DNA of 64,000 bases, taken from assembly GCA_030549775.1 (NCBI GenBank), contig CM060181.1, forward strand, positions 32,524,753 through 32,588,752, read 5' to 3'. The notes under the pieces are model-generated. The model had not been told where the DNA came from, made no database searches, and was given only the letters and a program-made list of their open reading frames with translations. The position numbers and the translations under genes were made by a program. Shown here piece by piece: positions 33,913 through 46,530 of the stretch (positions are counted from its first letter, which is position 1; every line of letters starts with the position of its first letter). Source of the DNA: Tamarix chinensis (Eukaryota > Streptophyta > Magnoliopsida > Caryophyllales > Tamaricaceae).

Positions 33913-36076
33913 AAAGGTGATGCCTTTTATTGGATTATACATGTTTGTATGCAAAAAATACATTTTTATTCATGATTTACATGTTTAAATGACATAAATT
34001 GAGAAAAGAGCATGAAAATTGAGAAAATAGGCTATGATAGTGTTATGGTAAGAAATACATGACAATATGGTTAGAAATGTTTAGGTTGATGTTGATACAA
34101 GTTCTAATAAGAGTATAAATGATTTTTATGTAAGAATTTGCATGGAAATTGTGATTTTTCTTGTGTTAGGGTAAATTGATTGATCAATTTGGTCAAAATG
34201 ATCGATTGGTTCCTAGAACAATCGGCTGGTTGACTTAACCCATTGATTGGTTTGCTTATAGAGACTTTGGTCTTACTTTCTGTTTAAATCCATCAAATGG
34301 TTTGGCAAAACTGATCGACTGATCTATGAACAGTCAACTGGTTTGCCTTAACCAATCGACAAGTTTGCCCAAACTAATCGACTAGTTTGAAGAAATCATG
34401 GTCTTATTGAGTTGAACTAATCAAATGGTTGACCCAAATTGATGACTGGTTGGTGCAACCGATCGACATGTTGGGCCAGACCGATTTATTAGTTTTGTTG
34501 GTTTGTATGAATTGTTTCTTTGTGGTTTGGTTATGTTTGGGGGTTATATTTGGGCCTATATTATGATTATTAATGGGATAAAATACAGATTTTAACATGG
34601 ATTATTGGCCTAATTAATGGATTAAAATGGATCATAACTTATGGCATGCATTATGAGTAATGTAAAGGCTAAAAGTGTAATTCACTTGTAATTAGTGATC
34701 AAATGGGAGTAAGAGAAATGGAAATTAGTATGGGCTTGGATTAAAGCCTATGATGGATATGAAACTCATTGGCTAAGAATAAATGGTAAACCCGCATGGT
34801 TGGGGAAAATGGAAATAAAAAGATCAATATGGCTTAGTATGGGGATTTACCTTATTTGCTTATATGGGCCTTATATGATCACCATTCCTTATGAATAAAA
34901 TAATAATCACTTAAACAGAAGAAAATCAAGTTGAGTATAGGTTTGGTTTACCTAATCCTCAATTAGCTACTGATAGTTAGTCTACATTTAGGCATTTTTG
35001 GTGCCTTCGAGCTTTACCTTTAGGTGAGATCTTGAGAGGTCCCGGTGTCTTATCTAATCTAGACACTAATGATGTACTAGAGGGTATCGATACTAAAGGT
35101 TTTGGTTACCTAGGTGGTTGGCTTCAGCTTGGACTTATGTCCATATTGGTTTGCTTCGCCCTGGGCTTTATGTCCCTTTTGGATAAGCTTCCATGACATG
35201 TGAGACCCTAGGTTATGCACAGTCCATCGCTCTATCATAATAAAATATGGTTATTAAGTAAGTAATTGATCAAATATAAATGAAGTTTATGATAATGGCT
35301 AATATTTGGTAAGAATAGAAGTAATGGCATGATTGGTCGAAAATGAGTAAAGCTGGTTATTACACTTGGCTAATGGTTGATCTATCTATCTGATTATGAA
35401 TTTGAATATTAATGGGTTGACTCACTTATCTCTTACTTAAATGAACTAATGACATAACTTGAGGTTATTCATTTATTCTTACCATTAAGTGTGCATATGC
35501 TTTTGTGGAAAAGTGGTGAACCTATGCATGAAGTATTCCGCTTGTTAGAATTATGCGTGATAGTATGAGTTCGCGTACTTTTATTTGTATGCATATATAT
35601 GGCCTTATCATAATGCTTACTTTAATCTATATTATGTATGATAAACTAGTATACATATATACATTGAGGGAGCAACTTAACTTACTGAGTATGTAGCGTT
35701 GGGTTGAGGTTGTGAGCGAGGACATCTAGAAGGTTTGATGGAGTCCATGGGGGGGGGACCATGAAATTATTTTGGGCCTCATGCCCAAACAATGTTTTGT
35801 AATTTTGTACCTTAATGTGTACTCTATATCAATTTGAATTGAACCTGTTAGGGTTTGTTGTAAACCTTTTGGAATCATTTTAGTTAAGTTATTATTTTTG
35901 CACTCTATTTTTTTTAGTGTTGTTGTTTGCTTAACCTTGTATCTAATATGGGGTAGGTGGTTAACGTCTAACCTATGTCAGGTACAGTGGTAATACCCCA
36001 TTTTTCAAAGTATTTTATGCTTCTATAGCATGTTTTGAAATAAATTTTATAGTAGTGAAAAATTATGGGTGTTACA

Positions 36077-38300
36077 ATAATGCCTGACATATGAGAAGTT
36101 GGAATTCTTAATCATAAAACCCATTGTACTTTACTTACATGAGAAAGACACACATAAAGGTGATAAGAGCTTAAGGAGTGTGCTTAAAGAGGTGACTTGT
36201 GATGAAATGTTTATGGGGTGATTATGGTTGTTAACCATGCCATGTAAAGGGTTATTGCACATTTCAAAACCATGTTCCACATATGTGCTTAATGGGGGTC
36301 ATTGTTGATCAAATAAGTAATCTACATGTTTGTTTACTTAATGATTAAGAAGCATGTTATTTAGCTAAAGTTTATCTTGTAATGGTTCATTGATTATCTT
36401 ATGCGTGTAATATTTTTTAGTTGTTATTTTATGGGCCTTTCATCTATGATTATAGCTTATCATATTAGTAAGGATATTATCTTGATTAGTTGCACATATG
36501 GCTTATAAACCATTATAATTGGCAATGAAATCAATGACATGAGTCAAGTTTAGTCTTCTTCAACTTTTGATCTCTTTATGAGTTCTAACCCTTGTTTATG
36601 CATTCTTTGTACGTCATATCCAAGTTATTCTCTTCTTTAACTATGTGCAAGTTAAACTAATAGAACGAGTTTGTGTTTTTAACTAACACAAGCATATCTC
36701 CAAATTCATCCCTAACCCACACCATCAACAACCACAAGCTAAACCCTAATTGTTATATATAAAAATCCTTACCCCCAGCCAATTTCTCCATTTTTAATTA
36801 CCCTAATTCAATTCATTTTACTCTTAAAATGAACCTTAATTGATATAATTCTCGTCTAAGCTACCCATACAAGTATAATCTCTATTAGTTAATGTGTATG
36901 TTTATTTAACTATTTTATTTTACGTGGAACATAACCTAGGTGAATTATTACACCTCTCTTGGATTTGATGTGGGGTTAACATCCCCTAATATTGATTTTT
37001 ATCGATTTTGCATTATCTCAAACAAACTTTTTCTAATTGAGAAAATTAGGGTTATGATAGTAATATCATTCAAGCTCTACATTAGAGGTCATTTTAGCCT
37101 ACTCTTAGTTCCATTGGGACTTATTATTGTGTATCCCATCAAGACTTAGTTTGGCCAAGTCCTCCACCATGACTCATCCCAACAAGTTTTTATTATGAGT
37201 TTTCTCAATAAGTTTTTCATTAGGATTGATCTGAGCTAAGTCTTCCATCAAGACTCACCAACCAAGTCATAGTCTTTTATCAATACTCACCTCAAATCCT
37301 CACCTTGGCAAGTTCTCTCTTAGAACTCACCATATTCAAAGCTAATTCAACATGGTTTGATTGACCTTCATTTGGAGATAATCACTAAGGTTTCAATCTT
37401 ATGCTTTTACATTTCCTTAAGATGACTCTTATCCTTTATGCACCACAAGCATTTTCTAATTCTCTATATCAACTACATTCCTCTTCACCTCTCTGTTGCT
37501 CATCCTAAAACACTAACTTAATTATCATATTTCCTTTAGTTGACACCACCCTAGCATCATAGATATTAACTTTCATAATATTTGTGATCCTATAAATATT
37601 ATGGAGCTATTTTAGTTTTCTAATAAGTGAGAACTTTGATATGCTATATTTCAAAGGTTAAATTAAGAAATACTTGTTAAAAAAAAGGACCTAAAATAAG
37701 GTTAAAACATGGTGAGAAAATGCTACTAAAACTAATTTATTATATACTTTCCTAGTCAATTATAGACCAATTAGATATTACAATGGTTCATAAATTTTAT
37801 TTTTAATTAGCTCACTTGGATGCTTATAAATGTAGAGAGATTGCCATATATGATAATATATTATTGACATATTTACATATTGTAAGCAATAGTTAGATGG
37901 CCATTATGAAAAATTATAAATGATAAGTGACCTAATAAGTAATTTAGTCCCTATTTTCTTTGTTTGAATCATTTAAATAGATTTGGCGAGAATTAAAGTT
38001 GAAGTAGCTAATTACTACTACTACAACGGAAGCACGAAAACATAGATGATTGGCCGTTTCCTATCCCGAAAATGTCTCGAGGATGGAAACTTCACCAAAA
38101 TCGTTAAAATTTGGCTAAAAATGTCTTATACTGAAAACATTAGAAAAATATAGAAAAAAATACACCATTTAAGATGGTTGAGGGCAGAAAAACTAGAGAG
38201 GAAGGAAGATAGAGAGGGGGAAGGAAGAAGATAGTAAGATAGAAACGATGATGAAAGTAGAGATACAACAAAAAAAGTTAATATATGACTTATTTGTGCA
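36077..38300. other. Unassigned DNA downstream of gypsy 1
   Basis: No gene recognised. A loosely periodic part at ~37140-37340 repeats CAAGTC..CCA..A.GACTCA-like units. The region ~37980-38250 is purine-rich in part (GAGAGGAAGGAAGATAGAG). The 69-residue frame at 36940-37149 has no known similarity. Confidence 0.4.
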
Positions 38301-39200
38301 TAAATAGTTTTGGGTATTAAATTTTATATACAATTGCTATATATATTTATATTTATATATATAACTACTATCCATATAATTAATAAATTTAATATATAAT
38401 TATTATGTGTATAATTAATATATTTATATATAAATTTAATATATATATATATATATATTTTATCGTTTCATGTGGTCTCGTTCCTGTGCATCCCAGACTA
38501 CTACTACTACTACAAGGATAATTATACTAATCATTTTAATCATTATAGTTATTACTTTAATTATTATCATTACCATTACAATTATAATGATTTGATTCTA
38601 ATTACTATTATTATAGATAATTATAATAGAAATAATAATATTTTCATATTTATTTATATAATAATAAGAAATAAATGTTTATATTTTTAAAGCTATAATT
38701 TTAATTTATGCTTATATTAATATTATTTTCGTATGGATGCAAATAATATTTATTATCTTCATTACTATAATTATATTTATAATAATGATAATACTAATGA
38801 TAACAACCATTATAATAATTATTTTATTGTATTATTGGGTTTATGGTAATGATATTAGTAATAATTTTTTATTATAATTATAAATATTATGATTATTACT
38901 ACTATCATAATAATGAAAATAATAATAATTATAATAATGATTGTAATAAAAATATTTATACCAATAATAATATAATTTTATCTTTATGAATAGTATTATT
39001 CTAAATAATATAATATTGTTATAGCATTATTTTAATTATATATAATTATTTTTACTATTGTATTATTGGTAATATTGTTATTATAAAAATTTTAATTATA
39101 TATAATTATTACTAAATTTATTTTTATTATAAATAATAATAGTAATTACTATTATATAATTTTATTTTATTGGTATTGATTTGTTCTATCTAATATTATC
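38301..39200. repeat. Extreme AT tract of degenerate TAA/ATT triplets
   Basis: Almost pure A/T with imperfect TAATAAT, TTATTA and TATATA units, including a (TA)n at ~38440-38458. The Tyr/Asn-rich frame at 38472-38690 is a by-product. Similar shorter tracts occur at 5985-6130 and 1031-1300. Confidence 0.7.
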
Positions 39201-39957
39201 TTATCTAATTTGAAAATAAATTAAATAAAACATAACCTTATATAAAAGTAATTTTTATGTTATAGAATAGTTTAGTAGCTAATTGCATTTCAACTAGTTG
39301 TGATGCATGAGGGTCGATTCCAATTTGGCACATGAGTGCTTCGCTGGTGTATTCAGACAAGAAAAAGGTAGAATCAAAATTCTTATAATAATCTCTTAAG
39401 GATGACTAAAATTATATTCATTATTATTCTATTCTCGCCTTAAAAGTTAGTAATAAGAATTATTATATAATTGATGATTAAAAATATACCAACTTGGAAT
39501 CAGTAAGTTGGTGGGTGAATTCATTTGGATATACTTCGGTCAAAAGAAAGTGTCAAAAAATTGAAAGGCAAGTTTCTAATTATTATTATTTTTTTTTTAA
39601 AAACGTACAGTTCTTAAACCAACCAGAAAAACATAATAATTAAATTTTCAAATATTAACCAGCAGCGGTCCACGAACGTGCCATATAAAACCATTAGATT
39701 TAAATGCTTGGTGAATGAAAAAGTTAGCAAAACATTTTAGGAGCTGCACCGTTTCAAACCCAAAACGTTGAGATTTCAACAACTCCTCCTTGGAGTTTTT
39801 TATGCGTTCGAGAAGAAGAAAAATGTAGATACCCCTTGTCTTATATAAGTTAGATTTTAAAATATTTTACTTTTTGTGTTATAAGAGTACGTAATGATCA
39901 CTCTTATCGTATTATTTTTCTATTTAAAAAAATTATTCCAAATACATTGACTTCCTT

Positions 39958-39995
<38 letters not shown>

Positions 39996-40310
39996 TGTGA
40001 TAGAAATATGCTTACGAATAGAAAAGTGAAAAAATGACATTATGAGACAATTTTTTCAAAGATAGACAAATGAAGAGCATAAGAAAGGTTTTAGTGATAG
40101 ATGAGGGATTACAATGATGTTAGTGGATTAAGGAGGTAGTATATGACTTATATTTATTTACTACAACTATTGTGTTCTATAAAATTAGCACATCAACTTT
40201 TCTAACCCATAGGTCCAAAGGATTTATTTAAAGCATAAAAAATATTGATGTATTAATTAAATCATTTTTAATTATGTTATCTTATAACACAAATAGTCCT
40301 ACGTACATAT
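39201..40310. other. Unassigned DNA with an inverted repeat
   Basis: No gene recognised. A 13-bp inverted pair, TTTGTGTTATAAG at 39873-39885 and CTTATAACACAAA at 40281-40293, brackets ~400 bp. This might be a worn miniature element, but no target duplication was found. Confidence 0.35.
39959..39995 (+). repeat. (AAT)n microsatellite
   Basis: About twelve perfect TAA/AAT units, the cleanest trinucleotide run in the window. Confidence 0.9.
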
Positions 40311-40640
40311 TTTTTTTTTTTGAAAATTGATCAAAAGCGCCACACCTCTGACAAAATAAGAAAGAAACACCTCTGACAAGCAAACCAGCACTGCCACCTA
40401 TTAGTAGAAACAGAAAAGGTAGGAAAACAGAATAAAACGGCTAACGACCACTCAAGTTTTGGAAATCACCCATAATCTGAAAACATCAATTTCTACAGCA
40501 CGCATCCCTTAGTGTCACTAAACTATAGTAAGTCAGTGATCCCTTGTTAGAGCAAGTATGAAAACTTTCGTCTCTACGACACACACCCTTCAGTGTCACC
40601 AAACCATAGTAAATTAGTAATCCCCTGTTAGTGCTTGGAC
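40311..40640 (-). repeat. Possible retroelement 3' tail with 80-bp tandem repeat
   Basis: A poly(T) run at 40311-40321 begins the block, so on the minus strand it would end in poly(A), as LINE or SINE copies do. At ~40492-40571 and ~40572-40640 lie two imperfect copies of an ~80-bp unit (TCTACAGCACGCATCCCTTA and TCTCTACGACACACACCCTT, each followed by a CACTAAAC/CACCAAAC and CATAGTAA-type core). No RT-like frame was recognised, so the class is uncertain. Confidence 0.45.
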
Positions 40641-42408
40641 ATTTTGGACAATGTTACCAACTGTGTAGGCAAGATTTAGATTTTTTTTTTGATAAGTGGG
40701 AAAGTAAGAGAAAGAAAATACAATGATTGAAAAGAAAACATAATAAGAAAAAATAACTTAAAAGAAAGCCTGCACATTGTGAACTAATAAGTTGGAGGAC
40801 AAATGATTTTACAGATAAATATGTGAAAAGAAAAAAAAATACACATTTTTTGTTTATTTTTATCTTCATAATCAAATTTGTATTTCAATTGATGAATATT
40901 ATTTAAAACATGTTTGCATAGCATTATGAAACTATAGTTTCACAAACAATTTTCCTGTGCAGATGGTAACAAGGAAGGTTGGAAATGAAAAATTTTAATT
41001 AAAAAAATTTTCAATTGAATTTCTACAAGAATTAAATTCTCGTATTATGGATTTATTTTTCATTAAAAACTATATATATTTCTAAAATAAGACTTCTAAT
41101 CATTTTTTGTTTAAACTTGAATCCAAACCATAAATTTCCAAATCTCAAACGCAATAAAAAATTTCTGATGATGAAACTTAAACACGATGATGGGACCTCT
41201 AATGGTCTTCCTTGTGAGGCAACGATGATGACAAGTACGCATGCAGGTTCATGAAGTTTGTCTGCGACTAAGAGTTGTTCGATGCGATCCTACTCACGAA
41301 TTTGTGAACCTCAATCTTGTACAACGAACTACGATCGAACGGTTACCGTTCCTCCTTAACCTCAACTTTGTTGACATAATAATATGACCGTTTCATTACC
41401 GAATATATAATTAAATAAGTTCATTTAACTCCTTTTTTTTTTTGATCCTTTTTAATTTTCAGTGAATTTTTTTTAACGGATTAATTAAGAATAGAATCGA
41501 CCACGACGTATAAAACAAGCGAATTATATTTTAAGATAAAAGGAAACGATAACAACTGCAACAACGCTTTTCTTAAAGAATATTTGTATAAATGGGACAA
41601 GCGAGAAAGCGACAACGAATAGCCCGTACGAACTACTTCAATAATTTACCTGGTGTGACAACTTTCTGCTTCTGCAGTACACCACCACACATTTTAAATT
41701 CTATAATTTTCGCCAAACAGTTGAAAAGTGTCTTAGTAGTCGATACCCGGTACATGGGCACAAACTGTCATTATGTCGGTCTCCGAGCATCAGAGAATAA
41801 TCATGGTCGACTTAATTAGTGACAGCGCCCTCTGCTCGTCTTAAGGTATAGAACAATTAAGGACCTAATTTCTCTCATAACTAAGCTCTTTGAGCGGAAG
41901 AAACGAAGCTTCTACTTTGAATTCCTTAATCAATTGTTATTATAATCATGTTAAACACGAGCATTCGATCACTTCCATGTTACCAGGAATCTTTCTGCAA
42001 ACACACTCCGTCGATCAACATATTTAAGTAATCAATTAATTTGAGTTTTATGAATTAGACGTGCGACTTGTGCAGCGATTCAAACGAGGAGATTACTTAG
42101 TATAATAGGATCCCTTTGCATCCTAAGTACATCGGATAACTTAATTTGTTCATACAACATGGTACATTATGGTTCGTGTAATAAAGAAAGAAATAATGTA
42201 TCGCCATAGAGCTCTTATCGAACCCATAGAAAAATAGTCTAACATTTTTTATGGTTTATTTTGATAGAGGTGAACAAATAATAAGATAAATTAGATAGGT
42301 GAATTAGGTTTGGTGACATTAAATGAATGTTTTATGTATCGCTTGGGTATGTATAGAATTAATATACATGCATAATGGTTTGTTCTTCCTATCCTATATT
42401 ATTTCAAA
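40641..42408. other. CpG-retaining unassigned DNA
   Basis: No confident gene. From ~41190 to ~42200 there are many CpG sites (for example GCGAGAAAGCGACAACG near 41604), in contrast to the CpG-poor transposon relics around it. A 75-residue frame at 41592-41819 starts with ATG and has basic residues at its N-terminus (MGQARKRQRIAR), but I recognise no family. A TAGAGGTGAACAAAT motif at 42265 resembles the hAT terminus. Confidence 0.4.
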
Positions 42409-42525
42409 CACTACTACGAAAATAGAAAATAATAACGGTACATTAATAACGGTGATTTTGAAACCGTTGCCAAACACATGAAAATTAATATGCTAGATAG
42501 TTGAGGAAGTTTTGATAACGATTAT
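42409..42525 (+). mobile_element. CACTA (En/Spm) terminal fragment
   Basis: CACTACTACGAAAAT at 42409 is a typical plant CACTA terminus. It is followed by subterminal AACGGTGATTTTGAAACCGT, the inverted ACGGT/ACCGT arrangement usual in these elements. Only one end is present. At ~42525 the sequence passes into a minus-oriented gypsy LTR, so the rest is deleted or lies elsewhere. Confidence 0.7.
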
Positions 42526-44200
42526 AAAGTCCCACCGATTGACTGTTCATAGGAAACTAATTGATAGGTTTGACCAAATTAATCCATGGGTTTAAGTAGA
42601 GACCAAATCACTTTGGTCTCAAGATAACTGATAGATGGGTTTGACAAATTGATCAACTTCTCATAGGAACCAGTCGACTGGTTGATCAAATCAATCGATT
42701 GACCTCTCAACTAGTGGATCAGAATAACCAAATCGAGAAACTATTCACACAAATAGTTGATCGAACCAACGAATCGATCGATTGGTCTAGGTAAAATAAT
42801 ACCCATACATGCTATCTACATACCAAAATATTACCCAACTTGCCATATTAATCCTAGAATGCTTCAATGTCATAAAACACACATAAAGAAACATGTTGCT
42901 CATATAGAATTAGAAGGATACATGGTAATATTGACATTAAATGAAATCATGCTCAAAATTAACAAAATGCATAATAGTAAAGGAAACCAAAACATGCTTG
43001 AATTTCAAGAGAACTCTCTACCACATGCACGAATTCTAGAATACAATAACTTATGATCAATACAAAAACACACCATGAACATGTAACCAATATAAGCAAC
43101 AAAATACATTATCCATATTAAAGATAAGAATGTCTTACCTTCAAACAATAATTCTAGCATGAAACTTCTAACTTGATGTTTATCTACCATGACCTCAATT
43201 CCAAAGAGAATGAAGAATCAAAACCATTTCAAATCCTTTGAAAAGTTAATAAAAACTACATTTTCTCATAATTGAAACTGAAACCAAATCCCAAGGTCTT
43301 CAATCTTTCTCAAACTTTAACTCTTCATTGCTTAAGAGAAATAAGGTAGAGCTAAAGCTAAGATTAAGAGAATAAGTAAGAGAAAATAATTTCCACCAAA
43401 GGATAGAGAACAAGAGCCTAGCCTCTATTTTTTCCTGCAGAGAAGAAAAGAGAGTAAAGTGGAGAATGTCCATCACTTGAAAAAATTTCACAAGGGAAAA
43501 AGGGATAAAATTAGCAAATGCTAATGATAGGGAGTGAATTGAATCATAAATGGGGTGTATAGGAGGGAAGTGCTAGTTGACATACCTAAGTGAGAGAGAG
43601 AGAGAGAGAGAAGTCTAACTTAGGTTGAGTGTAGGACAACCCAAAATGTAATGAGATTACAAGTTGAGGTAAGGTGTGACAAAGAAGATACATGGCAAAG
43701 CTTTGTTAGGTTAGGAGAGTGGTATAAAAAGTTAAACATGCAGCCATGACTGGCAGAAGAGAGAAGAAAGTGAGGAGTAAGAGAGAAGGTGAGATATGCC
43801 TCAAAAAGTGCTTTTGGAAAATTTAGTTGAATAAAAACCAAAGTGATCTAAATAATGTAAAAATGATCTCAAATCACCAAAATATGCTTATTAGCATAAA
43901 TAGATTATAACCAAAAGTCTCATAAACATTGAAAAGTTGTTCGAATTAAAACTAGAAAAGGATTTGAAATTGTAGGACAACTAGTCTATTGGTTTGAGCA
44001 TATCGATTGACATGTTTATAGAGAAATAAAATTACTAATTTTCAAGCATATATGTCAATTGGTTAGGAAAACCAGTTGATTGGTGGCCCTAAAATTCACA
44101 ACTTTATTAAAATTTCAAGCCCTCTCTAAAAGAAAAATTTATTTATTTTATATCAAAATAATTTTAAATATAATTTAAAGGATTTTAGAAAAATATAAGA
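42526..44200 (-). repeat. Tekay-like LTR fragment, minus orientation
   Basis: It contains clusters of the ATCGAYTGGTT-like motif in reverse at ~42526-42790 and 43980-44090. These are the same two clusters in the same spacing order as in the plus LTRs. The 3' part of the LTR is missing at the CACTA junction; the 5' boundary near 44200 is approximate. A (GA)n run lies at 43592-43611. Short frames in this block are not genes. Confidence 0.55.
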
Positions 44201-46530
44201 ACTTTGAAATCAAGACATGGGGATTTAAATATAGGATGATTGTGATCATCACCTAACACATGCTTGATGCAATAGAAAAGGAAAATAAGGAAACCAAATA
44301 AAGGCACTAACAAGATAGAAACAATAATAATGATGGTGACAATAATATAATTGAAGGGAGAGTGGCAAGAAAGAAAAATATGGGTATCAAATCCAAGAAT
44401 TTAAATAATTGAAAGCTTAAACATTACCATACATAGTGAGTAAAAGAGGATACCTATCTAAATGGTCTAAATCTAATCTATTAACAAAAAGGTATAAATC
44501 TCAAACCCTAAGCAATGACCAACTATTGGCTCACATCATTATCCTCGGCATGCCTAAGCTCATAGTTATACCCTTTCAAATTGTTATATGTCCGTCTAAA
44601 TAAAAATATTTATCTTTAGAGTGACCAAAAAAGGCAGTATAAAGCAAAATAAACTACTTACAACATGGTAAGGCTCATGTGACATATTGAGGTCATGTAA
44701 TTACATCTTGTAGAACATTCTTGCACAAATAATATTGTATAATCATGATGAAACATAAGAAAACTCATACAACACATGTAAGCCAAATGATATTATTATC
44801 TTTTCATTATATGAACACACCTATCCTTTTATTAAGATATTCAAATGACCTCACCTAATTTTCCACCTTTAATGAAATCTATGGCAGCAACACACACAAT
44901 TGGGACACTACATTCAGCACAGGTGGTCAGAATACATCAAGTATTAAGGAATACCACACACACTACACCGTGATTGTATTTTTCATGAGGGCTAACACAA
45001 ATGAAAATCATACCCACCTATATGGTGAGGCTTATACAAGGATACCACATCTAACTAGAACAAACATCGATGTCGTCTAGGTCTACATCAATATTTATTA
45101 TACATGTTATAATATAGGTATACCCTTATATACCATATCCCAATAAAGGAGGAAATAGGTAAAAAAAATATATAAACACAAGGGCAACTTACTGAATAAC
45201 TCCCAATTAGCTTCCCTGATAATTGGAGAAAAAAGCATAAAATGGAATCTTAATTCCATTATTAGCATACTATAGGTGATAAAACAATCACAAGTCAATT
45301 CCATTGTTAACTAATTGAGTTTTTTTGAGTATTGACCCCAAACACAACAAAGGTAACAAAGCCACCATATATGTTGTTTAATTGATACCACTAATCTCGT
45401 CAATATAAGGCTTCCAAGCCACACTGCATAATTAGCCATTTTTAAATCCTTCCTAAATTTGTATGATTTAAGGCAAATGTCAATAATTAAAATATAAAGG
45501 CTATCTGATCGTTAAATCAACCTACAAAACATTTTAGCATTTTGATATATAGTTAAAACTTATATAATAACATGCTCTACACCTTATAACATAGATCCAT
45601 ACTCATTAAACCAATTACAACACACATCATGCCTAAATAAGAAATATCTTGCTAAAGACTTAAATAGCTAAAACATGTTCTTGCTCCCAAAATTAATAAA
45701 AAAAAATGTCATCATGCATAAAAGTAGAAAATTATTATAACACATACTTGTAATAGAGAACACTAAGATCATGCTACCCACAACGCACAATTTAAGCACT
45801 TAATCCTATTAAAGATAATATTACCTTAATTTTAGTAAATGACTGCCTAGTACAATAAATTATTCCTATGTTGATGGATTCTACCAAGTATCTTGATTAT
45901 CTTGAGAATATCATAATTAAAAAAAACATAAGAAGAAGGGAAATGAATTAATACTCAACCTCCTCTCATGGTATGGCTTGCTAACTAGAGAAAGCCTAAA
46001 GTTTTTAACATTTCTCTACTCTTTAATCTCTTTTTATTAGGAGAATGAATGAGAGGATCAATTGAGAAAAAGGAAGAAAGATAAGAGGTAAAGCCATAGT
46101 TTTCTTTAGAAAAGGAAAATAGGTGAAGAGAAAGAAGAACACCTAACAATTAGCTATTTTTACTTTTAAGAAAATAAAATGGTGTGAGAGTGTATGAGTG
46201 TGAGGGAATTAATAAGAAGTGAAACTCCTATAAGGCATTTATAAATAATGATATATAAGGGATAAAGATAGATAGTTGAGTTTGAGGTGGAGTATGGAAT
46301 ATGGTGGTGTAAGAGTTAAAATGGCATACCCTATTTTTTAGGTCTTTAATGTCTCTTAATAAGTAAGCTATATTTGTGATATGAATTTTTTTTAATCTTA
46401 GGATGGATGTGTGTTTTAAGTTTTCTTTCTTGAGGTTTAAGGTTTTAAATAAATATTTGGTTTATTAAAAATTCAATTTATTAGTTTGGTCTTATACCAT
46501 TATTTGGTATATCTATCCTTAGCATTTTTG
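44201..46530 (-). repeat. Probable further LTR fragment, minus orientation
   Basis: No gene. AT-rich DNA with LTR-like features in reverse (a TATA-like TTATTTATAAATG on the minus strand near 46230, and CTCAATTTTCTC-type stretches). It ends where gypsy 2 coding sequence starts. It is less clearly alignable to the main LTR family than its neighbours, so this is tentative. Confidence 0.3.

Larger units (their letters stand above)
22974..36076 (+). mobile_element. Ty3/gypsy Del/Tekay-type retrotransposon, decayed
   Basis: A nearly complete LTR element on the plus strand: 5' LTR (first ~65 bp missing), tRNA-iMet primer site, gag, protease, RT, RNase H, integrase, a C-terminal chromodomain-like tail, polypurine tract and 3' LTR. 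Long LTRs, the primer site and the integrase C-terminus (GVMRFGRKGKL, HVHNVIHISQLRKYV) fit the Del/Tekay chromovirus clade. Excluding its insertion, the 3' LTR is about 3.3 kb; the 5' LTR is about 3.4 kb. The LTRs differ at many sites and by indels, and all reading frames are broken. This is an old insertion. Confidence 0.9.
31368..36076 (+). repeat. 3' LTR of gypsy element 1, carries an insertion
   Basis: It starts TGTAATATCCCACAC and ends GGGTGTTACA, so it has proper TG...CA termini. It matches the 5' LTR throughout apart from a 1388-bp insertion at 32525-33912 and a ~110-bp deletion near 35700, where the 5' LTR has CATTTTATCAGTCACC. Without the insertion and its extra target copy it is ~3.3 kb. 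Confidence 0.9.

Noticed and set aside
6136..36076. The minus LTR at 6136 and the plus LTR at 22974 as the two LTRs of one element
   Set aside because: They are in opposite orientation and differ in internal layout. The plus LTR is paired with 31368-36076 by PBS, PPT and alignment.
38472..38690. Tyr/Asn-rich 72-residue frame
   Set aside because: It is generated by TAC/TAT/AAT triplets in an extreme AT tract.
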